Positions 1-5,889 of a stretch of DNA of 7,746 nt are shown here, in pieces. Made by a program: the position numbers and the translations under genes. The notes beneath the pieces are model-generated. The model made no database searches and was not told where the DNA came from. It was given only the letters and a program-made list of their open reading frames with translations. The stretch is from NCBI GenBank assembly GCA_938004235.1, contig CALKWL010000262.1:1-7746 (forward strand), written 5' to 3'. Within the stretch, counting starts at the first letter, position 1, and every line of letters starts with the position of its first letter. Origin of the DNA: an uncultured Gammaproteobacteria bacterium. GTDB lineage: Bacteria > Pseudomonadota > Gammaproteobacteria > Halothiobacillales > Halothiobacillaceae.

Positions 1-98
1 CCTTGATTGCCTCTTTTTATGTGGCCAGGAGGGATTTAATCGTATTTCGTATGCCAGTGTTTGGGGAGGAAGTAGTTAGGCCACAAGTAAGTGAATAA
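1..98 (+). CDS. Possible 3' end of a plus-strand gene, unknown product
   Basis: An open frame runs from the left edge (first full codon at 3) to a TAA at 96-98. It encodes about 31 residues ending in GEEVVRPQVSE. The composition looks protein-like, with a mix of charged and hydrophobic residues and no repeats. It would be convergent with the antirepressor gene, whose stop lies 36 bp away. A second frame is also open over the first 76 bases, so the length alone proves little. No family is recognised. If real, it is the only plus-strand gene here and marks the left border of the minus-strand block. Confidence 0.3.
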   Translation, partial: LIASFYVARRDLIVFRMPVFGEEVVRPQVSE

Positions 99-134
99 TA
101 CCTGACTTACGGCCGTTTGCCCAAAGCAATTACC

Positions 135-959
135 CTAAAATGGGCTATCCCCGCCAACGCTTTGTAGCCACTCATTCAGGAACGCCATCGCTTCATTAAA
201 CCGCTTCTGGGGCAAAGCGCGATACGAGGCGCAATTGAACTTTCTGTACAATTCACCATACACGGCGCCGAACTCATTGCGCTTTGTTTTCTTGCCGATG
301 GCCATGGCTACCGCCTTCACCGCCTGGCTAATCTGTTGTGCCTGTGCTTCGGTGATGTGATCACCACCAACAGCCGCTTCCAGCTGATCCAGTCGGGTGC
401 CATGTTCTTGCAGTTGGCCACCATACTCCTCTAGCCGCGCCTCCATCAACAGCTGCTGCCGGGCCATGCGCACCACCGCCATCGCCATCTGGTAGGCTTG
501 TGCTGCTGGTGAATCCTGCGCCAGCAGTGCCTCTATGTCCAGATCGCTATCTGCCGTCAAACGCCCGTCTTGGAAGGCATCAGCTAAAACCCGGTAACAC
601 TCCCGTTGGTACCTAAGCAAGCGGTCTTTGATTTCTGGCTTGACGCGGCTGGCGTTGATACCAAAAATCCAGCCGTTCAAATAATCCAGCGGCAAGCAAA
701 TCATTTCGCTGGTGCGCGGCCGCGTGCTGCCGGCTTCGATGTCTGTGGTTGTAATAACCACAGACGTAACTTCCTCTACCAAAACCTCATCACGGTTGAT
801 CCGCTGCCGCTGGGCAGAATAATCCACCCCCAGCGCCTCACAAATCGGTCGTATGGGTATAAATACACGGCCGTCGGCCAGGCGTACGGCCGTAATCTCA
901 TCGTCATAAAAAAGAACGGTCTTTTGCTCCGCAGGCTGGAGCGCTTTCTCGTCACTCAT
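135..959 (-). CDS. Phage-type antirepressor (P22_AR_N + ORF6C)
   Basis: The protein has 274 residues. Residues about 12-128 match the P22 antirepressor N-terminal pattern: a short beta-rich start with RVFIPIRPICEALGVD, then the CLPLDYLNGWIFGI signature and a helix with LLRYQRECYRVLADAF. Residues about 165-197 are Glu/Gln/Leu-rich and probably a coiled coil. Residues about 200-265 (from ITEAQAQQI to FNEAMAFLNEW) resemble the ORF6C DNA-binding domain. Such proteins bind a phage or element repressor and release lytic or transfer genes. The ATG at 959 is chosen because GGAGG (968-972) lies 8 bases upstream; a GTG 30 bases earlier has no such site. It is the last gene of the left operon, 45 bp after the small membrane protein. 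It could therefore couple element induction to transfer, which is inference. The family assignment is fairly safe; the target is unknown. Confidence 0.85.
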   Translation of the reverse strand: MSDEKALQPAEQKTVLFYDDEITAVRLADGRVFIPIRPICEALGVDYSAQRQRINRDEVLVEEVTSVVITTTDIEAGSTRPRTSEMICLPLDYLNGWIFGINASRVKPEIKDRLLRYQRECYRVLADAFQDGRLTADSDLDIEALLAQDSPAAQAYQMAMAVVRMARQQLLMEARLEEYGGQLQEHGTRLDQLEAAVGGDHITEAQAQQISQAVKAVAMAIGKKTKRNEFGAVYGELYRKFNCASYRALPQKRFNEAMAFLNEWLQSVGGDSPF

Positions 960-1004
960 ACAAGTTTCCTCCACGCGGGATATTACCACACACGGCCGTT
1001 ACCA

Positions 1005-1256
1005 TCATTCCTCGCCATCTTCTTCTGGATGGTCGCCAAACCACCACAGCAGATCGATTGCCATATACGGAAGCACACTCATGCAAAGCACAACCATTAC
1101 TTGGGTATACCATTCTGCTTGCTGATACTTCTCAATCTCCGCCATTAGCAAGATGCTGGCAACGATGCCGTAAATGCTCACCACGTAAAAATAAACACGA
1201 TGGAACGTGTTTTCACTAAACTTGTTAACAAGCAACTGCTTCATAATGAACCTCAT
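1005..1256 (-). CDS. Small two-pass membrane protein, unknown function
   Basis: The protein has 83 residues and two hydrophobic stretches, about residues 20-40 (VYFYVVSIYGIVASILLM) and 52-72 (VMVVLCMSVLPYMAIDLLWW). It ends in an acidic tail, DHPEEDGEE. Its ATG at 1256 overlaps the stop of the transglycosylase gene as ATGA (1253-1256), a typical translational coupling junction. An alternative ATG at 1244 has a better ribosome site (GAGG, 6 bases upstream) and would give 79 residues. No family is recognised. The position directly behind the wall-cutting enzyme and two genes after the DNA motor resembles small spread (Spd) proteins of Streptomyces plasmids or holin-like proteins. That comparison rests on size, topology and context only. 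Confidence 0.75.
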   Translation of the reverse strand: MRFIMKQLLVNKFSENTFHRVYFYVVSIYGIVASILLMAEIEKYQQAEWYTQVMVVLCMSVLPYMAIDLLWWFGDHPEEDGEE

Positions 1257-2395
1257 CGAGTTAAATGCACTGCAAGGTTGAATTGCAGTGGGTCAACGTT
1301 TCGCGCCTGATCCTTGCTGTAGATATTGATGTGCGTGTGGTCGCCGCAGCCATCACGCCCGTAGCACGGACGGCCGTTTGACCACGTATTCCCATTATTA
1401 TCTTCCCAGCCAATCAGATCCCCCTGCTGCACCTGGTCGCCGATTTTGGCCTTCCAGTCACCGTGCATGAGCGTAATCGTCCAGCATCCATTCTCGATGA
1501 CCATCACTGTGTTGTTCAGGCCATCAATGTAGATGTCGGTAATCTCGCCTGTGATGGGCGAGTAGAGCGGGGTGCCGGGGCCACCACGAAGGTCAACGGC
1601 TTGATGGCCATAGTCACGGCCGTGAATGCCTTGAGTGAGCACAGCGTACTCATAAAGCGGCCCGATCTCGCACGATTCGGAGCCAACGCCAACGTGCAGA
1701 AGCTGGCCCATGCTGGCCTTTGCTTCATAGTCCTCGTAGTAACCAAGGACCATCGTGGCGTAATACTGATCGATTGGCCTGGGGCCGGATGATTCAATAG
1801 TGCCCGGCCCAGCGTGGTAGGCCATGACCGCACGCTCCACATCACCGTTGTAGCGATTGAGCAAAAACTTTATGTACTTAATGCCGCCGCGGATGTTCTG
1901 CTCCGGGTCATAAGCATTAGCAACACCCATATCCTGGGCGGTAAGCGGCATGAGCTGGGTCAGGCCCATAGCGCCCGATGGAGATGTGGCGTTTGGGTCC
2001 CAGCGACTTTCTTGCTGAATAATCCCCATAATCAATTCTGGATCGTAGAAATTTTCCTCAGCTGCAATTGCATAAACCATTTGCAAATAATTCGCCGGCG
2101 CAACGCCACTCGCGCTGATGCGCGCGACTGCCGCTTGCTGCTGAGCCGCAGAATTTTTCGCGGAGCCAAAAAAAATATTTTTTTGATCGATTGAGCTGTT
2201 AAATGGGGCATTCCATAGTACCCCCCCTACCATAACCATGATGGTCAATATGAGGCCAACCACCCAGGTGCGCCAGGCTGCCAGGGCCACTCGTTGGAGT
2301 AGGGGGGATGAGCGCATGAACAGCTTGATCGCGATGCGCGGACCAAGGACTGCCAATAGGAATGGGGTGAAGTTCAGTAGACACTGCAAAACCAT
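1253..2395 (-). CDS. Membrane-anchored lytic transglycosylase / M23 endopeptidase fusion
   Basis: The protein has 380 residues. The N-terminus holds a hydrophobic stretch (about 5-26) and a clear membrane segment (about 44-62), then a polar linker. Residues about 100-205 form an SLT (goose-lysozyme-like) transglycosylase domain: IIQQESRWDPNA with the likely catalytic Glu129, GAMGLTQLMP at 141-150, and AYHAGPG at 192-198, where most relatives have AYNAGPG. Residues about 250-370 form an M23 metallopeptidase domain with a complete zinc set: His264 and Asp268 in GHQAVD, and His353 and His355 in HTHINIY, plus His311 in MHGD. The enzyme should cut both glycan strands and peptide cross-links outside the membrane, making a local hole in the wall. 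It follows the FtsK-like motor gene after the ACTGCAA repeat cluster, like VirB1 or TcpG/TcpI-type hydrolases in transfer operons. A phage-tail or lysis role is the alternative. No strong ribosome site precedes the ATG at 2395. Confidence 0.9.
   Translation of the reverse strand: MVLQCLLNFTPFLLAVLGPRIAIKLFMRSSPLLQRVALAAWRTWVVGLILTIMVMVGGVLWNAPFNSSIDQKNIFFGSAKNSAAQQQAAVARISASGVAPANYLQMVYAIAAEENFYDPELIMGIIQQESRWDPNATSPSGAMGLTQLMPLTAQDMGVANAYDPEQNIRGGIKYIKFLLNRYNGDVERAVMAYHAGPGTIESSGPRPIDQYYATMVLGYYEDYEAKASMGQLLHVGVGSESCEIGPLYEYAVLTQGIHGRDYGHQAVDLRGGPGTPLYSPITGEITDIYIDGLNNTVMVIENGCWTITLMHGDWKAKIGDQVQQGDLIGWEDNNGNTWSNGRPCYGRDGCGDHTHINIYSKDQARNVDPLQFNLAVHLTR
1268..1290. repeat. Inverted repeat CACTGCAA-7-TTGCAGTG
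   Basis: Two 8-bp arms (1268-1275 and 1283-1290) are perfect inverse copies with a 7-bp spacer. They lie inside the last codons of the transglycosylase/M23 gene. The octamer is the same as in the repeat cluster at the other end of this gene (2382-2468), so the gene is bracketed by the same boxes. It may be a binding site or a chance product of coding sequence. Confidence 0.6.
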
Positions 2396-2478
2396 GACTG
2401 CAACTCGATCCCCTACGGTTTTTGCAGTGGCACTGCAAAAACTGCAACGACTTTTGCAGTGTTGCAGTCGAGTAGGGG
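2382..2478. repeat. Cluster of seven ACTGCAA boxes, possible TraB/FtsK loading site
   Basis: The heptamer ACTGCAA or its inverse TTGCAGT occurs seven times in 87 bp: at 2383, 2397, 2423, 2432, 2441, 2454 and 2462. Four copies extend to CACTGCAA. Two copies form a near-perfect palindrome with 12-bp arms, 2418-2429 and 2431-2442, around one base. A looser pair, CCCCTAC at 2410-2416 and GTAGGGG at 2472-2478, frames most of the boxes. The cluster fills the gap between the stop of the FtsK-like gene (2483) and the start of the transglycosylase gene, and reaches into that gene's first codons. No T-run follows on either strand, so it is not a standard terminator. Streptomyces TraB translocases load on short 8-bp repeats (TRS, in clt), and this cluster is similar in spacing and place. 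The function here is inference. Confidence 0.75.
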
Positions 2479-2482
2479 GTAA

Positions 2483-3826
2483 TTAGGATTCATTTGGTGG
2501 GGTGGCGTTTGGGTTAACGGCGTCCTTGCTACCAAAGCGCTCTATCCACAACGGCCGTACCTGATTGAAGTGGGTGCGCTCAGAGGCTTTGTATTTCAGT
2601 GTGAAGTCAGCTGACGTTGGCATGTTGTAAAAGCTATCAAACCAGACCCACAATGAATCCCGCTTCTGATCCTCTGTTTTTGTTTTCCACTCTTCGCGCA
2701 GGTCATCTTCTTCTACATCAAAGTCTTCCTCGTCGAGAGGCATGTAGTCAGCCCAAGTGGGCTCGTCGCCTGAACGATCATTAGCCATAGCTTCCAATTC
2801 TTCATAGGGAACCAGGTCAGTGCGCAGCGCAATGTAAGAACGGCCAGTTGTGCCAAGCGAGGCGTAGCATTCATGCTCGCCTAGTTCGTGATCTGGCTTC
2901 ACATCATCATATACCTCAGCCACGCGCAAAGCCGTGGGTGCCATGCCGAAAATAAAACGGGTAGGAAGCTGCTGGCGCAGAATGCTGGGAATGGATTCAT
3001 TTGTTGGGTATTGCGTACAGATGTAAGGGTAGACGCCAAAAGCCCGGCCTTGTTCAGCGATTTTCACCAGCCGCTTCAGGTGCTTAGAATTGCGGGTAAA
3101 CTCGCTCACCTCGTCAACAAATAAAAGCAGATAGGGCAGATCGGGGGCACTGTGCAAATTCAGCTTCCGCTTTAGCTCGTGGTATCGGTCAATATTATTG
3201 CACACGCGCAGATAGTTGCCGCCAGACACCATGCGGAACAAACCGGCCCGGCGTTCCATCTCTTCCAAGACTGCGAGGATCAGTTGGTCAGCCTCGTCAA
3301 CCGTGTTGGCCAACGGCCGAAACAGCAGCTTGAGGCGGCTGTATAAAGAGAAGTCCACCGCGCCCACTTTCAGATCGATGAAGGCCAACTGAATTGAGCG
3401 GCGGTCTAAATAGTAGGTGATGATAAAGTGAACGATGCTCATGACGTGGCTGGTCTTACCTGCACCAGTTACCCCAACAATCAGGCAACCTTTCAGCTCA
3501 TTGATGTGTCGATGAACCCAGCGACGTGCCTTGATGTCGATGCCCAGCGATAACTCACCATAGCGCAGTTTTACCTTGCGCTCCCAGCGCAGTATATCTA
3601 GCAGCCAATGGAAGCCGCTTACAACGGCCGTCCATACGGCCGTACGTACACTGGCCAGCGAATCAGCCATGAAGAAGCCGAGGGCAACAACGGCCGTCAG
3701 CGCCAGGAAAAACGCAGCGGGGATAGATTGCAGCAGCAGGTACACCGCCAGGAACGCCAGCACAAACGCGCCTGCGTATTCCGAAGGAGTAAAGGGTTTT
3801 ACCTGTTGCTGCTTGTTGTCACTCAT
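2483..3826 (-). CDS. FtsK/TraB/TcpA-type DNA translocase, membrane-bound ATPase
   Basis: The protein has 447 residues from the ATG at 3826; AGGA lies about 10 bases upstream, at the stop of the preceding gene. Two membrane segments lie at about residues 19-34 and 38-53. The RecA-like motor has a Walker A motif VGVTGAGKTS with Lys124, a Walker B motif LLLFVDE with Asp238 and Glu239, and the FtsK/HerA-type stretch RAFGVYPYICTQYPTNES followed by LRQQLPTRFIFG. An acidic linker at about 360-380 leads to a C-terminal segment of about 60 residues (DSLWVWFDSFYNM to PLWIERFG) that could be a small DNA-binding domain. Bacterial FtsK itself is usually much longer; the short form with two membrane spans fits conjugative coupling or translocase proteins such as TcpA or TraB. 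It would pump DNA across the membrane. The adjacent wall hydrolase and repeat cluster support a role in transfer. A phage-plasmid segregation motor is the alternative. Confidence 0.9.
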   Translation of the reverse strand: MSDNKQQQVKPFTPSEYAGAFVLAFLAVYLLLQSIPAAFFLALTAVVALGFFMADSLASVRTAVWTAVVSGFHWLLDILRWERKVKLRYGELSLGIDIKARRWVHRHINELKGCLIVGVTGAGKTSHVMSIVHFIITYYLDRRSIQLAFIDLKVGAVDFSLYSRLKLLFRPLANTVDEADQLILAVLEEMERRAGLFRMVSGGNYLRVCNNIDRYHELKRKLNLHSAPDLPYLLLFVDEVSEFTRNSKHLKRLVKIAEQGRAFGVYPYICTQYPTNESIPSILRQQLPTRFIFGMAPTALRVAEVYDDVKPDHELGEHECYASLGTTGRSYIALRTDLVPYEELEAMANDRSGDEPTWADYMPLDEEDFDVEEDDLREEWKTKTEDQKRDSLWVWFDSFYNMPTSADFTLKYKASERTHFNQVRPLWIERFGSKDAVNPNATPPNES

Positions 3827-3838
3827 GATCAAATCTTC

Positions 3839-4066
3839 CTAACGAGATGTAAATCGACCTGTAAAATTGTTGAACCAACCAACTACTCGACCTGTGTCAC
3901 TTTCTGTTACGCGGGTAACTTCACTGGCCCCAGGACCGGAAAATGTATCCATGTTGCCGCGCCAAGCTGCTTCCGCGCTTTTGCCCAGCTGCTCGACGCT
4001 GCTGGCCGACTTGGTGCCAATGGGTACATCCCACTGCGTATCGGTAAAATCATAACTTTTTGCCAT
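3839..4066 (-). CDS. Small soluble protein, unknown function
   Basis: The protein has 75 residues starting MAKSYDFTDTQWDVP and ending WFNNFTGRFTSR. It has no membrane segment, no cysteine and no motif I recognise. The second of two adjacent ATGs (4066) is chosen because AAGGAG then sits 6 bases upstream; from the first ATG (4069) the gap would be only 3 bases. Its stop lies 12 bases before the FtsK-like gene start and touches that gene's ribosome site, so both are probably translated together. By position it could be an accessory factor of the motor, but the sequence does not show this. Confidence 0.75.
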   Translation of the reverse strand: MAKSYDFTDTQWDVPIGTKSASSVEQLGKSAEAAWRGNMDTFSGPGASEVTRVTESDTGRVVGWFNNFTGRFTSR

Positions 4067-4092
4067 CATGTTCTCCTTGAATGAAAATGAAT

Positions 4093-4662
4093 TTACTCAA
4101 CCGTCCGTGTGCAGTCCGCGCCGGTCACTTTGAAATTCAGAAATCGCAGCCGCTGCTGTTTATTCACATCGGCCGTGTTGTTAGCCTGGCGGCAAATCTC
4201 AAGCTCGATGCCTGGATAAAGATGTGTAACTCGCACAACTGCGGGGCTGGTTGGGTCGTAGGCGGCTAAATCTGACGCCATGTCTACCACTGCCTGTTGG
4301 TATTGTGGAGATAGATCCGCATAGCTGCCGCCAGTCCACTCAACTGGCCAGAGCCCCCAGCCAAGGACGGGCAAACCAATCACAATGCCAACGGCCAGCG
4401 CCAGCGTGATGGTCAGTTTGGCTTGCTTCCATTCCGCCACAATGCGATCAAACAGTTGCCGCAGGTTCAAACCCACGCGCACCGGCTGGCTCTCATCAAC
4501 GGCCGTTTCTCGGGGGACTAGCCGTACCTGCTGAGTATCATCTGCCTGCATAGACGGTTGTGTTGGCTGCACGGCGACAGTTTCGTCAGTTGGTGGAGTG
4601 GGTACAACGCGAGCTACATGCGGGCTACCTTGAAATTCAAAAGTCGGTCGTTTTGGGTTCAT
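4093..4662 (-). CDS. Single-pass membrane protein, possible transfer-channel component
   Basis: The protein has 189 residues. Residues 1-80 are polar and Pro/Thr/Gln-rich, probably cytoplasmic and partly disordered. Residues about 82-106 (ITLALAVGIVIGLPVLGWGLW) form one membrane segment. Residues 107-189 are predicted outside, with Cys157 and Cys184 able to form a disulphide. The topology (long N-terminal tail, one span, folded outer domain) resembles VirB8/TcpC-like bitopic transfer proteins, but I see no conserved motif and claim only the layout. GGAGGG, inside the end of the upstream gene, serves as ribosome site. The upstream stop is 3 bases away, so the two genes are surely co-transcribed. 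Confidence 0.75.
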   Translation of the reverse strand: MNPKRPTFEFQGSPHVARVVPTPPTDETVAVQPTQPSMQADDTQQVRLVPRETAVDESQPVRVGLNLRQLFDRIVAEWKQAKLTITLALAVGIVIGLPVLGWGLWPVEWTGGSYADLSPQYQQAVVDMASDLAAYDPTSPAVVRVTHLYPGIELEICRQANNTADVNKQQRLRFLNFKVTGADCTRTVE

Positions 4663-4665
4663 TAT

Positions 4666-5304
4666 TTATTGCCCTCCATTTGGAACCGGTGTCGGAGCTG
4701 GTGTCATGGGGTTCCATGTGCTGTTATTTATTGTCGGAACGGCCGTCGGCGGCCGCGGCGTGAATGTTGCCGTCAGTTGTTGCTCGACTATTTTGGTAGC
4801 CGCGATTTCCTCATTCGTAAGCTGGGTGGTTTCGGCCGTTGCAGTTGGGGCACCACCGCCTACACCCTCTACTGTCGGCGTGGCTGACGGTAGGGTGGTG
4901 GGGGTAGGGGTGGCGTCAGCACCTGGCCAGCCGGGGGTGGCCACAATAGTTACGTCGCTCTCATCGAAGGTGACTCCACCATTGGTCGATCCTTCCCTCC
5001 AGGGCGCGGCAGCCTCTTCCACGACATCTTTTGCCAGATCTCGTAACTGTGGCAGGTACTCAACAGATCCTTCCAGCCCTTGAACCAGTAAGGATACAGC
5101 CCCAGGGATGCCGTATTTCAAGCCAGCTCCCAAGTAAATCCCCACCATAACCACAACGAACCAGGCCAACCTTGAGCCGCTGTTTCGCATCAAATAGATG
5201 CCGGAGCTTATTAAGAACGAAATAGCAGCCACGATGAAAACAGCAAAACCAATAACAATTAACGTCTGTGACGCATTACTAATCCATTCTGTGATCGGAT
5301 TCAT
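4666..5304 (-). CDS. Membrane protein with Pro/Thr-rich tail, first gene of the transfer-like operon
   Basis: The protein has 212 residues. The N-terminus holds two strong membrane segments, about residues 14-36 (LIVIGFAVFIVAAISFLI) and 46-62, and a weaker third at about 65-78. A short charged helix follows at 84-102, then about 110 residues rich in Pro, Thr and Ala with motifs such as TPTPTTLPSATPT and TPRPPTAVPT. Such tails are common stalks or linkers on the outside of Chloroflexota cells. The two-helix head at the front of a transfer operon recalls VirB2/TrbC-type pilins or PrgI-like proteins, but the long tail is not typical and no signature residue supports that name. AAGGA lies about 9 bases before the ATG at 5304. 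A strong terminator ends only 33 bp upstream, so expression probably depends on readthrough. Confidence 0.75.
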   Translation of the reverse strand: MNPITEWISNASQTLIVIGFAVFIVAAISFLISSGIYLMRNSGSRLAWFVVVMVGIYLGAGLKYGIPGAVSLLVQGLEGSVEYLPQLRDLAKDVVEEAAAPWREGSTNGGVTFDESDVTIVATPGWPGADATPTPTTLPSATPTVEGVGGGAPTATAETTQLTNEEIAATKIVEQQLTATFTPRPPTAVPTINNSTWNPMTPAPTPVPNGGQ

Positions 5305-5326
5305 AAGGTTTTTCCTTTACCCTTTG

Positions 5327-5363
5327 AAACAAACAAAAAAGGGCCCGAATAATCGGACCCTTT
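5327..5363 (-). terminator. Intrinsic terminator or attenuator before the transfer-like operon
   Basis: Two 11-bp arms (5363-5353 and 5348-5338 in minus-strand order) pair completely with one G-U pair around a 4-base loop. The stem contains GGGTCC against GGGCCC. On the minus strand the stem runs into TTTTTTGTTTGTTT. This is a classic terminator for RNA coming from the regulator gene side. It lies 33 bp before the next start codon, leaving no room for a separate promoter. Confidence 0.85.
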
Positions 5364-5392
5364 GATGATCAAAAACAAATGCGATACTATTA

Positions 5393-5459
5393 CGAATAGG
5401 GTAGGGGGTGCGATGTGGGGGTCCAATCCGGCATCGCGCGCTCTACCCAAGCGCATTCG
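5393..5459 (-). promoter_or_regulatory. Three-tier leader hairpin upstream of the terminator
   Basis: Three perfect stems nest in 67 bases: CGAAT/ATTCG (5393-5397 with 5455-5459), GGGTAG/CTACCC (5399-5404 with 5443-5448) and GCGATG/CATCGC (5410-5415 with 5432-5437), with a 16-base loop. On the minus-strand RNA the loop carries GGACCC (5424-5419), which can pair with GGGTCC in the first arm of the following terminator. Breaking the terminator in this way would let transcription reach the transfer-like operon. It could instead be a structured terminator-like element or small RNA. The pairing is visible; the switch is inference. Confidence 0.55.
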
Positions 5460-5475
5460 GTTTAATTAAATCTAA

Positions 5476-5727
5476 TTAGTCAGAAAATAGATACTCCTCT
5501 GGTATTCCCAAAAACACAGCAACCTCTTGTTTCAATACATCTCTGGCCGCATCTAGGGTGGGGGCTTGATACGCTTTCATTATCAGCGCATTTAGCCGAC
5601 GTTGGCTCAAGTAAAGTTGAACAGCTCTTTCCGCCGTCGCGCCAATAGGAAGTGGAACGCCTGTGTCAGATCGCTGGGCGCTTAGGGCTTCATGAAGTTC
5701 GTCAGTTATCTTTACCTGTTTGGCCAT
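5476..5727 (-). CDS. Ribbon-helix-helix-like transcriptional regulator (CopG/Arc type)
   Basis: The protein has 83 residues. It starts with a short basic beta strand (AKQVKITDEL), followed by a helix to about residue 20, a loop rich in Gly/Pro, and a second helix (ATAERAVQLYLSQRRL, about 30-46). That is the order in ribbon-helix-helix repressors, which bind DNA as dimers through the strand. Residues 47-83 add a helical tail ending GIPEEYLFSD, which may bind a partner, as in antitoxins. The ATG at 5727 is chosen because GAGGT lies 8 bases upstream and because a longer reading would start inside the promoter. The inverted repeat over its own -35 box suggests autoregulation. It stands alone between two terminators and is well placed to control the left operon. 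No toxin gene is adjacent. The fold call rests on pattern only. Confidence 0.7.
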   Translation of the reverse strand: MAKQVKITDELHEALSAQRSDTGVPLPIGATAERAVQLYLSQRRLNALIMKAYQAPTLDAARDVLKQEVAVFLGIPEEYLFSD

Positions 5728-5749
5728 GCGTTTGGTTACCTCGAAGCAT

Positions 5750-5778
5750 ATCGTAGCACATCGCGCCGGGCGCGTCAA
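5750..5778 (-). promoter_or_regulatory. Sigma70-type promoter of the regulator gene
   Basis: On the minus strand TTGACG (5778-5773) and TACGAT (5755-5750) are separated by exactly 17 bases. Transcription would start near 5743, giving a leader of about 15 bases before the ATG at 5727. The spacer contains a 13-bp palindrome, CGCGCC-G-GGCGCG (5762-5774), which may be a further binding site. Confidence 0.7.
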
Positions 5779-5789
5779 CCCACGTTGAC
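5774..5789. promoter_or_regulatory. Inverted repeat GTCAAC-4-GTTGAC, probable operator
   Basis: Two perfect 6-bp arms (5774-5779 and 5784-5789) cover the -35 box of the regulator promoter. A third GTCAAC lies at 5814-5819, about 40 bp from the first. Ribbon-helix-helix repressors commonly bind such short repeated boxes and block their own promoter. The placement is seen; the binding protein is inferred. Confidence 0.55.
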
Positions 5790-5830
5790 CAAATAACGAT
5801 AAAGTACACAGAAGTCAACGGGTAAAGGGT

Positions 5831-5869
5831 AAAAAACAACCTCTGGCCAGGAGGATGAACCAGAGGTTG
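5831..5869 (-). terminator. Intrinsic terminator of the four-gene operon
   Basis: Perfect 10-bp arms CAACCTCTGG and CCAGAGGTTG (5837-5846 and 5860-5869) surround a 13-base loop. On the minus strand the stem is followed directly by TTTTTT (5836-5831). It lies about 20 bp after the stop of the 54-residue membrane peptide gene and before the regulator promoter, so it separates the two transcription units. Confidence 0.9.
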
Positions 5870-5889
5870 AATAGGTATCAAACGGCCGT

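Noticed and set aside
87..110. Hairpin GTAAGT-12-ACTTAC between convergent gene ends
   Set aside because: Only 6 bp with a 12-base loop and no T-run; too weak to call a terminator.
606..1148. 180-codon plus-strand frame opposite the antirepressor and small membrane protein
   Set aside because: Antisense shadow of two genes with good ribosome sites and recognisable domains or topology; it shows no domain of its own.
2199..2447. 82-codon minus-strand frame over the repeat cluster
   Set aside because: It overlaps the membrane-anchor coding part of the transglycosylase gene and is low in protein-like features.
4706..5083. 125-codon plus-strand frame rich in Val, Gly and Ser
   Set aside because: Complement of the Pro/Thr-rich tail; long antisense frames are expected opposite such biased sequence.
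5399..5459. tRNA-like stretch on the minus strand with a D-arm-like TTGGGTAGAGCGC
   Set aside because: No T-loop, no acceptor stem and no 7-base anticodon loop; the inner stem has a 16-base loop. It is better explained as a leader hairpin.
5364..5475. Promoter TTGGAC-17-TACCCT for the transfer-like operon
   Set aside because: Only three of six matches in each box, and it lies within the hairpin; too weak to call.
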